Below, one piece after another: positions 42,362 to 51,422 of a stretch of DNA of 64,000 bases. The DNA is from CAZGOM01 sp964527265 (GTDB taxonomy: Bacteria > Planctomycetota > Phycisphaerae > Phycisphaerales > Phycisphaeraceae): positions 17,299 to 81,298 of the forward strand of contig CAZGOM010000005.1 of assembly GCA_964527265.1 (NCBI GenBank), given 5' to 3'. How positions within the stretch are numbered: the first letter of the stretch is position 1; each line of letters opens with the position of its first letter. The position numbers were made by a program, and so were the translations under genes. The notes under the pieces were generated by a model that made no database searches, was not told the DNA's origin, and was given only the letters and a program-made list of their open reading frames with translations.

Positions 42362-44230
42362 TTGGCGCTTTTAGCCGGGGTGGCCCTGCCGGGGCTGGTG
42401 GCGGTCTATTTGCTGCACAATCGGAAGAAGAGCCGCGTGGTGTCGAGCCTGATGTTGTTTGGGGTGACGGAGGCGCCGAGCTTCGGAGGAAGGCGGATTG
42501 AAAAGTCGCGCTTGCCGTGGATGCTGTTTTTGGAGCTTTTGATCCTGGCGATGCTGGTGGTGGCTGCGGCGGGGCCGAGCCTGATGGCCAAAGACGTGTA
42601 CCGGCCGCTCGTGGTGGTGCTGGATGATTCGTACTCGATGCGGGCGGGGCAGAAAGAGAGTGCTCGGGAACGGGCGCTGGAATTGGTGCGGGGGGCGATT
42701 GAAGAAAATCTGGGACAGCCGACGCGGGTGATCCTGGCGGGGGATAAGGCGGTGTACGCAGGGGAGAATATTTCGCGCAAGGAGGAGATCGCCGGGCAAT
42801 TGGAAAAATGGCAAGCCGGTGCGGGAAGCGCAGCCTTGGGGGAGGCGATCACTATGGCGCGGCAATCGCTTGGGCCGGAAGTGCGCATCCTGCTGGTGAC
42901 CGACCATGAACCCGAAGCGGAAATGAAGAAAAGCAAGAGCGTGAAGTGGCACGCATTTGGGAAGGCGGGCAAGCAGTTTGCGATCACGCAGGCGTCGGTC
43001 ACGCGTGTGGAGGCAGTCAACCTGCGGTGCATGGTGGAGGTCGCGAATCTGGGAGGCGCTGAGCAAGCGGAAACGTTTTTAAGTGTCGTGGGGCCAGATG
43101 GAAAAGTGTTTAAGCAGATGCGGGTGGAGTTGGCGGGCGGGAAGGCGCAGCAGTTGATTTTCGAGGTGCCTGAGGGGGTTGATGGCAGATTGCTGAGTGC
43201 GGAGCTTTCCGACGATGTGCTGGGAATCGATAACAAGGTGGCGCTGGCGCCGCCGGTGGATCGGCGGGTGACGGTGGGGGTGGCGGTGAAGGATGAGGCG
43301 CTGAGGCAGTATGTGCTGGAGGCGGTGAAGTCGACGGGGTTGGTGAAGGGGGCAGTGCGGACGGGGACAACAGATGCGGTGGATGTGCAGATAACGGATG
43401 AAAAGCCGATGGTGGATGCGCAAGGGAAGGTTGAAAATGGGGGATTGGGCTGGCGGTTGGTGTTTGAGCGGCCGACAGGCGCGGCGCGCACGCTGACTGG
43501 GCCGTACGTGATCAAGCGCGGGCATCCGCTTTTGGATGGCGTGGCATTGGAAGGGGTGCTGTGGCCGGCAGCGGATATGTCGGCGGCGGCGACCCGGCCT
43601 GCTTCCACACAGCCTGCTTCCACGCAGGCAGCGCTGACGCAGCCAGCGGAGGAAGCGATGGGCGTGCCGCTGATTTATGCGGGTGATCAGCCGCTGGTTT
43701 GGCTGGCGGAGACCCGGAGCGGTGCGGACTTGCAGGTGCGGTTTCATTTGGGTGATGTGTCGCGGTCGAGCCTGATGCAGTCTCCGGCGTGGGCGGTGTT
43801 TTTCTACAACCTGCTGTCGGCGCGGGGCCTGGCGTTGCCCGGGCCGGACCGGTCGATGGTGCCAGTGCATGAGCAGACGCACATCAAGGTGCCAGCCGGG
43901 GTGGAGGGCGTGGAGGTGTTGCTGCCGGATGGGAAAATGCGGCGACTGGTGGTGTCGGATCGGCAGGCGGTGCTGACGTGCGGGCAGGTGGGGGTTTATG
44001 AAATCAAAATGGGGAATGGCCTGGGCAGGGCGGTGGTGTCGGCGGGGACGCTGAACCGTGCGGAATCTGATTTGCGGGACTGCAAGACGGGGCAATGGGG
44101 AACGTGGGTCGATACGCGGATAAGCCGTGAGCGGGCGACGGATGTGTCGTGGGCGCTGGGGCTGGCGGGGCTGTTGATGCTCGGCTTGCATGCGTGGCTG
44201 ACGGTGTCAAAAAGTCAGGGGGACGCATGA
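42362..44230 (+). CDS. BatA-like vWA membrane protein (cluster 1)
   Basis: This protein has 622 residues. Two N-terminal helices (VALPGLVAVYLLHN and LPWMLFLELLILAMLVVAAAG) bracket RKKSRVVSSLMLFG, the standard BatA front end. A vWA domain follows with MIDAS DDSYS (88-92). Residues after about 250 form a beta-rich and glutamine-amidotransferase-like part, with a Thr/Gln/Pro/Ala repeat (about residues 410-430), and a C-terminal helix closes the protein. No ATG is available. The TTG at 42362 is used, but reading from the CTG at 42350 gives L-S-F-P-L-A, like the MSF start of family members and overlapping the DUF58 stop. The ATGA overlap links it to the next gene. Confidence 0.85.
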   Translation: MALLAGVALPGLVAVYLLHNRKKSRVVSSLMLFGVTEAPSFGGRRIEKSRLPWMLFLELLILAMLVVAAAGPSLMAKDVYRPLVVVLDDSYSMRAGQKESARERALELVRGAIEENLGQPTRVILAGDKAVYAGENISRKEEIAGQLEKWQAGAGSAALGEAITMARQSLGPEVRILLVTDHEPEAEMKKSKSVKWHAFGKAGKQFAITQASVTRVEAVNLRCMVEVANLGGAEQAETFLSVVGPDGKVFKQMRVELAGGKAQQLIFEVPEGVDGRLLSAELSDDVLGIDNKVALAPPVDRRVTVGVAVKDEALRQYVLEAVKSTGLVKGAVRTGTTDAVDVQITDEKPMVDAQGKVENGGLGWRLVFERPTGAARTLTGPYVIKRGHPLLDGVALEGVLWPAADMSAAATRPASTQPASTQAALTQPAEEAMGVPLIYAGDQPLVWLAETRSGADLQVRFHLGDVSRSSLMQSPAWAVFFYNLLSARGLALPGPDRSMVPVHEQTHIKVPAGVEGVEVLLPDGKMRRLVVSDRQAVLTCGQVGVYEIKMGNGLGRAVVSAGTLNRAESDLRDCKTGQWGTWVDTRISRERATDVSWALGLAGLLMLGLHAWLTVSKSQGDA

Positions 44231-47043
44231 GCTGGCTGGGCGTGACATGGACGTCGCCGGTGTGGCTGCTGTTGATGCTGCCGGTGGCGATGGTGTTGGT
44301 GAAGTATCCAGGCCCGACGCGGATGGTGCGGTTTTTGCGTTGGTCGCTGGCGATGCTGGTGGTGGCAGCGATGGCGGGGCCTGCGGTGTTTTTGCCGGGC
44401 AGGGGTGGGGCGATCATCGTGCTGGCGGACAAAAGCGCATCAATGCCTACGGACGCGGCTAAGACGCAGCTGGAGATGGTGACGCGGATACAAAAGGAGA
44501 TGACAAGCGGGGATGTGCTGGGCGTGGTGTCGTTTGGGGAAGGGGTGGGGGTGGATCGCATGCCCGGCGGAGGTCCGTTTGGGGGATTCACAGCAGACCC
44601 CGGGTCTGGCGGGTCATCCCTGGGAGAGGCGATCCAGACGGGGCTGGCGCTGGCGCCGCTGGACATGCCCGCCCGCGTGGTGGTGATCACCGATGGGCGT
44701 TACACAGGGACCGACCCGGCGCTGAGCGCGGTGCTGGCGGCGGATCGTGGCGTGCCGGTGGATTACGTGCGCCTTGCGCGCCCGGTGACGCGGGATGTGG
44801 CGGTGCGGTCGATCACGGCGCCGGGACAGGTGTATCCCGGGGAAGGGTTTTTGATTGATGCCGTGGTGGTGATGCCGGAAGCGGAGCCGGTGCAGCTCAC
44901 GCTGATGCGGGGAAAGACGGCGATCGCGGCGGGGCGGCAGACGTTGAATAAGGGGAACAACCGGCTTTCCTTCCGGGACAGGCTGTCGGTGCCCGGGGCG
45001 GCGGTGTACACGCTGGTGGTGCAGCCTGATGGGGTGGACCCGACACCGGAAAACAATCAGGCGCGGGTGATTGTGGGTGTGAAGGGAAACCGCCCGGTGA
45101 TGGTGGTGTCGGGCACGGGTCAATCCGACCTGGCGCGGCTGTTGTCAGGCGCGGGTGTGGTGACTACCACGGTGCGGGCGGAGGATTTTGACGGGTCGCT
45201 GCCAATGCTGGCGGGGGCGTCGGCGATTGTGCTTGAGAATGTTTCCGCCAGGAAGCTGGGGCGCAAAAATCTGGAGACGCTGTCGGGGTGGGTGACGGAG
45301 GCCGGAGGCGCGGTGGGGCTGACGGGAGGGAAGCAGTCGTTTGGGCTGGGGGGGTACTACAAATCGCCGCTGGAAGCGGTGCTGCCGGTGACGATGGAGC
45401 TGCGTAAGGAGACACGCAAAACGCGGGTGGCGATGGTGATCGCCCTCGACAGGTCGGGGAGCATGATGGCTCCGGCAGGTGCGGGGCTGACGAAGATGGA
45501 CCTGGCCAACCGCGGCACGGCGCAGGTGGTGGACATGCTGGCGGATTCCGATGAGCTGGGGGTGCTGGCGGTGGATACCGAGGCGCATGTGATGGGCGAG
45601 CTCAAACCGCTGGGCGACGCGCGCGAGGAGTTGCGTGGCCGGGTGCTTTCGATCAAGAGCCAGGGCGGCGGGATTTTTGTTTACGAGGCGCTCAAGCGCG
45701 CGGCAAAGATGCTTGACGCGAGCGACGCCGCGACGCGCCACATCATTCTCTTTTCTGATGCGGCGGATTCCGAAGAGCCGGGGAACTACAAGGAGTTGCT
45801 GGGCAAGCTGGCGGATGCGGGGATCACGGTGAGCGTGATCGGGCTGGGGGATGAAAAGGATGTGGACGGAGCGCTTTTGAAGGACATTGCCGAGCGTGGG
45901 GGCGGACGGATGTTTTTCACCAAGTCGGCGGAGGAACTGCCATCGCTTTTTGCGCAGGACACCATCACGGTGGCGCGCAGCACGTTTGTGGATGAGACCA
46001 CGCCGCTGCTGGTGGGGCCGGGATTGCTGGGGTTGACGCGTGCGCGGTTTGAGGCGCTGCCGAGCATCGGGGGCTACAACCTGGCTTATGTGCGGGAAGA
46101 GGCGAACGTGGGGATGCTGACCGACGATGAGAATAAGTCCGCGGTGCTGGCGACATGGCAGGCGGGGCTGGGGCGGTCGATGGCGTTTATGGGGGAGGTG
46201 TCGGGGAAGTATTCGGGCGATTTGGCAAAGTGGAATCGGGCCGGCGAGCTCTACGGGTCAATGGCGCGGTGGCTGGTGGGGTCGGAATCGGCAATGGGGG
46301 ATCAGGCGTCGGCGGTGCAGGAATTAAAGGGGAATGTGGCGGTGGTTCGGGTTTATCTTGATCCGGAGCGGCCGGCGACATTGGTGACCAACAGGCCGTA
46401 CGTGACGGTGCTTTCATCAAGGGGGATGGAGGGGCAGACTGCGGGGGTTGTTGGGGAGATGGGGGAGGGGCGGGTGGCGATGCGATATGTGACGCCGGAC
46501 ATGCTGGAGGCGCAGGTGCCGATTCGGGGGGATGAGACGCTGTTGGCGACGGCGGTGGTGCCGGGGGTGGGTTCGGCGGCGATGCCGCCGGTGTGTCTGG
46601 CGTATTCGCCGGAGTTTGCGCCGCTGGATGCGGACCCGGGGCGGGATGTGCTGGGGAGGGTAGCGCAGATCACGGGAGGTATGGAGCGGTCACAGGTGGA
46701 TGACCTTTGGAAGAGTGTGCCGCGGGTGGGGCGGTACATCGCGATGTCGCCGTGGCTGTTTTGCCTGGCCGTGATGCTGTTTTTGCTGGAAGTTTTGGAA
46801 CGCAGAACAGGGCTTACGGGGCTGGCAATGGGATTTGGGATGGGGCTTTTGCGATTCCGGTGGCCGGTGTGGAGGAAAAGGGTTCAGGAAGAGGGTGTGA
46901 AGGCGAATCCGGATGGGGGCACAGAGGCGGCTGAGGTGAAGAAGCAAGAGGAGGTTGCAGAGGTGAAGCCGCGGGTGGAGGGGGATATGGGGGACGCGCT
47001 GGAGAGGGCGCGGGAGGCGGCCAGAAAGAGGAAGCGGGATTAG
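44227..47043 (+). CDS. Large membrane protein with two vWA domains (cluster 1)
   Basis: This protein has 938 residues from the ATG at 44227 that overlaps the previous stop. Two helices at the N-terminus precede a first vWA domain (MIDAS DKSAS, 68-72). A beta domain and a class I glutamine-amidotransferase-like stretch follow (VMVVSGTGQSDLARLLSGAGV; GWVTEAGGAVGLTGGKQSFGLGGYYKSPLEAVLPV), then a second complete vWA (MIDAS DRSGS, 408-412; TRHIILFSDAAD). A further domain, one helix near 840, and a charged tail rich in Lys/Glu complete the protein. Tandem vWA domains in one polypeptide imply multiple metal-dependent binding sites. Likely envelope complex component maturing with MoxR. Confidence 0.87.
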   Translation: MSWLGVTWTSPVWLLLMLPVAMVLVKYPGPTRMVRFLRWSLAMLVVAAMAGPAVFLPGRGGAIIVLADKSASMPTDAAKTQLEMVTRIQKEMTSGDVLGVVSFGEGVGVDRMPGGGPFGGFTADPGSGGSSLGEAIQTGLALAPLDMPARVVVITDGRYTGTDPALSAVLAADRGVPVDYVRLARPVTRDVAVRSITAPGQVYPGEGFLIDAVVVMPEAEPVQLTLMRGKTAIAAGRQTLNKGNNRLSFRDRLSVPGAAVYTLVVQPDGVDPTPENNQARVIVGVKGNRPVMVVSGTGQSDLARLLSGAGVVTTTVRAEDFDGSLPMLAGASAIVLENVSARKLGRKNLETLSGWVTEAGGAVGLTGGKQSFGLGGYYKSPLEAVLPVTMELRKETRKTRVAMVIALDRSGSMMAPAGAGLTKMDLANRGTAQVVDMLADSDELGVLAVDTEAHVMGELKPLGDAREELRGRVLSIKSQGGGIFVYEALKRAAKMLDASDAATRHIILFSDAADSEEPGNYKELLGKLADAGITVSVIGLGDEKDVDGALLKDIAERGGGRMFFTKSAEELPSLFAQDTITVARSTFVDETTPLLVGPGLLGLTRARFEALPSIGGYNLAYVREEANVGMLTDDENKSAVLATWQAGLGRSMAFMGEVSGKYSGDLAKWNRAGELYGSMARWLVGSESAMGDQASAVQELKGNVAVVRVYLDPERPATLVTNRPYVTVLSSRGMEGQTAGVVGEMGEGRVAMRYVTPDMLEAQVPIRGDETLLATAVVPGVGSAAMPPVCLAYSPEFAPLDADPGRDVLGRVAQITGGMERSQVDDLWKSVPRVGRYIAMSPWLFCLAVMLFLLEVLERRTGLTGLAMGFGMGLLRFRWPVWRKRVQEEGVKANPDGGTEAAEVKKQEEVAEVKPRVEGDMGDALERAREAARKRKRD

Positions 47044-47128
47044 AGAAAAGCAGGAGCGGGCAATAGGGGTGCGGCAACCGAAACGGGGGCTTTGGGTACA
47101 ATTCGCGGGCTTTATCCTTTAACAACCC

Positions 47129-48604
47129 ATGGGCATAAACCACATGTCGAATGAAAGTCTTGATCAGCGTTTTGCGTCGGCTCAGAAGATGCTTTCGTCC
47201 TACAAGCAGGAACACCTGCTGAAGTTTTACCCCACGCTGTCGCAAGAGGGGAAGACAGCGCTGCTGGACCAGCTTGACTCCATCGATTGGCCTGAACTCG
47301 CGCGGCTTATTCAGACGCATGCGCTGTGCAAGCCGGAATTCACATTGCCGGAGAATGTGCTGCCCGCGCCGTGGTATCCGAATGTGGCGCCCGAGGAGCT
47401 TAAGGGCAAGTACAAGGAAGCCAAGGCGCTGGGGCTGAGCCTGCTTGAAGAGGGAAAAGTCGCGGCCTTCACCGTTGCGGGTGGGCAGGGCACGCGGCTG
47501 GGCTGGGATGCGCCCAAGGGTACCTTCCCTTCCACACCCATCCGCGGGTTTTCGCTGTTTCAGTCAATGGCGGAATTCCTGCTCAAAGCCGGTGAGAAAT
47601 ACGGCCACGTGATTCCCTGGTACATCATGACCAGCCCGATCAACCATGCCGACACCAAGGCCTATTTTGAGAAAAACGATTACCTGGGCCTGGGGCGCAA
47701 GAATGTCTCGATGTTCCCCCAGGCGATGATGCCGGCCGTGTGTGCGCGCACCGGTCGCGTGCTGCTGGAAACGCATGGCACGCTCGCGCTGTCACCCAAC
47801 GGGCACGGCGGATCGCTCAAAGCGCTTTACACCTCCGGCGCGATTGAAGACATGAAACGACGGGGGATCGAACAGATCAGCTACACGCAGGTGGACAACC
47901 CCATTGTGAAGATGGTGGATCCGCAGTTCATCGGTCTGCATGCGCTGGACGGATGCCAGATGTCCTCCAAAATGCTGCCCAAGCGCGAACCGCTGGAAAA
48001 ACTGGGTAACTTCTGCGTCGTCGACGGGAAGATGACCGTGATCGAATACTCCGACCTACCTGAGAAGCTGGCGCGCGAAACCCTGGTGAACGGAGAGCTG
48101 CGCTTTAAGGCCGGGTCGATTGCGCTGCATGCGATCCGGGTGGATTTTGTGGAGTGGCTCAACACCCGTGACACGGGGTTTGCATTGCCGTTCCACCGTG
48201 CGGACAAGAAGGTGGGGCATGTGGCCCATGAGACGGGCGAAAAGGTTGCGCCCGAGAAGCCCAACGCGGTGAAGCTTGAGACGTTTGTGTTCGATGCGCT
48301 GCCGATGTGCCAGAAGTCGATCATTTATGAAACCGACCGCATTGAGGAGTTTGCGCCGATCAAGAATGCCGACGCGGCCCCGGGTCAGGCGCTTGTGCCC
48401 GACAGCCCGGCCAGCAGCAAGCTGCTGCAATCGGTGCGCGCGGCGCGCTGGCTGGAGCGCGCGGGGGTGAAGGTGGCGCGCAAGGCCGACGGCGCCGTGG
48501 ATGCAGTGATTGAGATATCCCAGCGCAATGCGATCGGCGCGGATGACCTGGAAGGCATAAAGTTGCCCGCGTCTATCGAATCAGGCGCGAAAGTGCTGTT
48601 GTAA
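47129..48604 (+). CDS. UDP-N-acetylhexosamine pyrophosphorylase (AGX1-like)
   Basis: This 491-residue enzyme is of the UDPGP family. VAGGQGTRLGWDAPKG is the nucleotide-binding signature, followed by MTSPINHADTKAYFE, NGHGGSLKAL, QVDNPIVKMVDPQFIG, ELRFKAGSIALHAI, and the C-terminal KLETFVFDALP...EEFAPIKNADAAPG. These parallel the eukaryotic UAP1/AGX1 enzymes that make UDP-GlcNAc from GlcNAc-1-P and UTP, rather than bacterial GlmU. Such enzymes occur in planctomycetes. Mets at 47129 and 47144 are both possible starts. It stands alone, with a strong terminator after it. Confidence 0.92.
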   Translation: MGINHMSNESLDQRFASAQKMLSSYKQEHLLKFYPTLSQEGKTALLDQLDSIDWPELARLIQTHALCKPEFTLPENVLPAPWYPNVAPEELKGKYKEAKALGLSLLEEGKVAAFTVAGGQGTRLGWDAPKGTFPSTPIRGFSLFQSMAEFLLKAGEKYGHVIPWYIMTSPINHADTKAYFEKNDYLGLGRKNVSMFPQAMMPAVCARTGRVLLETHGTLALSPNGHGGSLKALYTSGAIEDMKRRGIEQISYTQVDNPIVKMVDPQFIGLHALDGCQMSSKMLPKREPLEKLGNFCVVDGKMTVIEYSDLPEKLARETLVNGELRFKAGSIALHAIRVDFVEWLNTRDTGFALPFHRADKKVGHVAHETGEKVAPEKPNAVKLETFVFDALPMCQKSIIYETDRIEEFAPIKNADAAPGQALVPDSPASSKLLQSVRAARWLERAGVKVARKADGAVDAVIEISQRNAIGADDLEGIKLPASIESGAKVLL

Positions 48605-48630
48605 GAGCGGTTGCTGTTAAACCAAAAAGG

Positions 48631-48670
48631 CAGGGCAGGCTTACCGGAAAGCCTGCCCTGCTGTGTTTTT
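48631..48670 (+). terminator. Intrinsic terminator of the pyrophosphorylase gene
   Basis: CAGGGCAGGCTT (48631-48642) and its complement (48649-48660) form a 12-bp stem, followed by CTGTGTTTTT. Confidence 0.9.
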
Positions 48671-48709
48671 AAGGATTGACTTGGGTGGGAGGGATCAGGG
48701 GCCGGAAGA

Positions 48710-49375
48710 TCAGGGCATGAAGCGGGAGGCGAAATAAACGATGGAGCCGATGACTCTACTGGCAAGGGCGAAAAGACCCAGGCCTTGGCTGGAAAGGATA
48801 TTGACGATGATGAAGGCGCCGATGATGCCGAATTGCTGAAAGCCGGGGTTGTTTTCCACGAAGTTGCGGAAGCGGTAATCGAGGCACATCAAGGCGCGGC
48901 AGCCATCCAGCGGGTAGACGGGGAAGAGGTTGAAGATGCCCAGAACGATATTGAGCATGGCCATCCAGAAGCAGAACTGGAGTGATTTTTCATAGGGGAA
49001 GCGGGCTTCGGGGGCGGCGTTTTGGCCGTACATGATGGCCAGGAGAAGGATGATGAAGAAGATGGAGAGGAGGAAGTTGGTGGCCGGGCCGGCGAGGGAG
49101 ACCCACATATCCGCATAGCGCCCGCGGAGGCGGGAGCTGTCCACCGGCATGGAGCCCCAGCCCATGCCCATGACGGCCAGGAGGATCATGGAGAAGAGGC
49201 CGAGGTTGACCATGGGGTTAAAGGTCATGCGGTTGAGGCGGATGGGGGTATCGTCGCCGAGTTTGATGGCGACATAGCCGTGGGCCAGCTCATGGAGGAC
49301 GATGCTGAAGATCATCCCGATCAGGAGGCTGAGGTAGAGGTAGGGATCGGTTTTGAGTAGTTCTATGAAAAACAT
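48710..49375 (-). CDS. Site-2 protease family membrane metallopeptidase (M50)
   Basis: This 221-residue intramembrane zinc protease is of the SpoIVFB/Rip-like M50 group. The zinc motif H28-E29-L-A-H32 lies in the first helix, the third ligand Asp in NLFPVYPLDG, and four to five membrane helices are visible. VSLAGPATNFLLSI is the family GxxxN/PxxG-like stretch. These proteases cut membrane-bound regulators or pseudo-substrates. The start at 49375 (MFFIELLK) is preferred over a Met at 49408. No substrate gene is obvious next to it, although cleavage of permease-DtxR fusions elsewhere in the window is conceivable. Confidence 0.92.
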   Translation of the reverse strand: MFFIELLKTDPYLYLSLLIGMIFSIVLHELAHGYVAIKLGDDTPIRLNRMTFNPMVNLGLFSMILLAVMGMGWGSMPVDSSRLRGRYADMWVSLAGPATNFLLSIFFIILLLAIMYGQNAAPEARFPYEKSLQFCFWMAMLNIVLGIFNLFPVYPLDGCRALMCLDYRFRNFVENNPGFQQFGIIGAFIIVNILSSQGLGLFALASRVIGSIVYFASRFMP

Positions 49376-49466
49376 GGTGCGGGAAGTATAGGCCAAACGC
49401 GAGGGCATGTTTGGCGTTTTATGTTGTGTGTTTCAAGTCTGAGGTCAGAAGTGCTGTTTCGGTCGT

Positions 49467-51317
49467 TCATGCCCCGCGGCCGGAGAGGCGGCGGACGGTG
49501 AAGTCAAAGCCGGAAACGATGGTAGTGAGCATGCTCCAGACGATGCCGGCGTAGAGCAGGGCGGCCACCCCGCCGGAGAAGAGGAGGGCGATCTGATTGG
49601 CGGCTGGGTTTTCGGTGCCGCCGGAGACGTGGTCCCAGGGGGTGAGGAACATGAGCATGCCGGTGGTGGGGCTCAGGGAATTAACCGCGGGGCCCAGATA
49701 GGCAATGCTCGTGGCCAGGACGCTGCCGCAGCCGCCGGTGACCAGCAGGAACACGGCCATGATGAGGAACGTGGGGATGATGGCGCCCAGGACGCTTTTA
49801 GCGCGGACGGACCAATAGACGCCGGTCATGCAGCAGAGGGCGGTAAAGCCGGTGAGGACGATGGCGATAAGGAAAGGGGCCTCAAAGGTGGTGATGCCCA
49901 GGTGCGCCTGTTGGGATGGGCTGACGACATACGTCTGGGTGGCGGTGGGCCAGCCGAAGGTCATGGCGGCAAGCATGCTTAAAGAGAGCATGGCGGAGGT
50001 GAGGACGGGAAGGCTGATGAGCAGGGCCAGGAAGCTGACCAGCCCGCGCAGCTTGCCCCAGATGTAGAACTTCTGGGTGATGGGGGTGGTGAGGATCAGG
50101 TCGAGGGTGCCGTCTTCGCGTTCCTTGCTGACGGAGCCGGCGGACATGTAGATGGCGACCATGGTGATCACGCCGAACTCGATGAGCATGAGGGATTTGA
50201 GGGTGGTGATCATGACCTCGTAGGCATCTTCGGTCCCGACGGCGTGGTAGCGAACAATGGCGAATAGGGCAATGCCCAGGCAGAGCGCGGCAAAGCCCCA
50301 GCGGCCGATCACGCTGGCCAGGCGATTGCCGCGCGTGTTGGCTTCGCGCCAGGCGATGGGGTTTTTGCCGACGGTGCGGGCTTTGCGGGCCCCGGTCTGG
50401 GCGCGGCTGGTGGTCAGCTTATGCCAGAGCGAAGGGATGCCTTCGCGTTCGACAATTCTGCGCACCATGTAGGTGCATGCGGCGACAAGGGTGAGGGAAA
50501 GCAGGGAAGAAAGCACCGCAAACGCCCCAATGGGGTTGCCCAGGTAGAAGCGGATGGGGCCCCAGTAGGTGGCCAGGACGCCTTCAGGGACGGGCTGATA
50601 ATCCTGGTAGTTAAAAGAGGCCTGGAGGACGAGGATGGGATGGATGGGGGTGAGCCACGTGGTCGAACCAGGGGCGATGGCCAGATAGGAACGAAAGCCC
50701 GTGTCGATCACCAGACCGGCAATGAGGTAGACGGCGACGGAAATGACAAAGCCGAAGACCGCCTTGCGCCCCCCGGCGCGCCACACCGCCAGTGTGATGG
50801 CGACGGAGCCGACTGTGATGGCCGAGAGGGCGGCGACGGCAAAGCTGGCGAAGACCGCGCCGATGGGGATGCCGCCGAACACCAGCACGATGGAAAAGAA
50901 AGGCAGGCCTGAGAGCAGAAGCGTCAGAATAAAAAACAACCGTCCTGCCAGCGAGCCCAGAACGATCTGAAGATTTGTCAGCGGTGTGGTGAGCAGAATG
51001 TTAAAAGTCTGCCCGGATTGTTCGGATGTGATGGCTCCCGCCATGAAGATGGGGGCCAGGAGGCAGATGAGCACAATCTGTACGTAGCTGATCACCTGGA
51101 AAAGCTCCGCACCCGACTTGGCCACGGCTGTGACGTCCGTCGATTTCGTGCTTATGGCCGAGAACAACAGCATCAGGATGACAATGGCGGTAAACAAGCC
51201 CAGATAGATCATTCGCGTCCAGAAATGGCGAAGCTGGCGCGACCCGCCCTGCACGATGCGCAGCACGATCGGGTTCCCCGGGAGAAGGCGCCAGAGCCAG
51301 GCGTAGATCAGGTCCAT
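49467..51317 (-). CDS. ABC-2 type permease without adjacent ATPase
   Basis: This 616-residue membrane protein has about twelve hydrophobic segments. It contains SEQSGQTFNILLTTPLTNLQIVLGSLAGRLFF and KEREDGTLDLILTTPITQKFYIWGKLRGLV, both loops typical of ABC-2 permeases that contact the ATPase; the repeated pattern indicates two half-transporters fused head to tail. It starts at 51317. The only ATP-binding subunit of this type in the window is at 38892, ten kilobases away on the other strand. The substrate is unknown. Orphan permeases usually work with a distant ATPase. Confidence 0.88.
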   Translation of the reverse strand: MDLIYAWLWRLLPGNPIVLRIVQGGSRQLRHFWTRMIYLGLFTAIVILMLLFSAISTKSTDVTAVAKSGAELFQVISYVQIVLICLLAPIFMAGAITSEQSGQTFNILLTTPLTNLQIVLGSLAGRLFFILTLLLSGLPFFSIVLVFGGIPIGAVFASFAVAALSAITVGSVAITLAVWRAGGRKAVFGFVISVAVYLIAGLVIDTGFRSYLAIAPGSTTWLTPIHPILVLQASFNYQDYQPVPEGVLATYWGPIRFYLGNPIGAFAVLSSLLSLTLVAACTYMVRRIVEREGIPSLWHKLTTSRAQTGARKARTVGKNPIAWREANTRGNRLASVIGRWGFAALCLGIALFAIVRYHAVGTEDAYEVMITTLKSLMLIEFGVITMVAIYMSAGSVSKEREDGTLDLILTTPITQKFYIWGKLRGLVSFLALLISLPVLTSAMLSLSMLAAMTFGWPTATQTYVVSPSQQAHLGITTFEAPFLIAIVLTGFTALCCMTGVYWSVRAKSVLGAIIPTFLIMAVFLLVTGGCGSVLATSIAYLGPAVNSLSPTTGMLMFLTPWDHVSGGTENPAANQIALLFSGGVAALLYAGIVWSMLTTIVSGFDFTVRRLSGRGA

Positions 51318-51422
51318 GAACCCCTTTCGGAAAGCGCGCGCACGGGCGCGGCATAAGTGACGATAGGGTAGCAGAGGGAGGAGTTTCAGGTTCCAGGTTA
51401 TGAGACAGGTTATGAAGACAGG

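Noticed and set aside
43580..43660. Short tandem Thr/Gln/Pro/Ala repeats considered as a CRISPR-like array
   Set aside because: They are in-frame codon repeats inside the BatA-like gene, without spacers.
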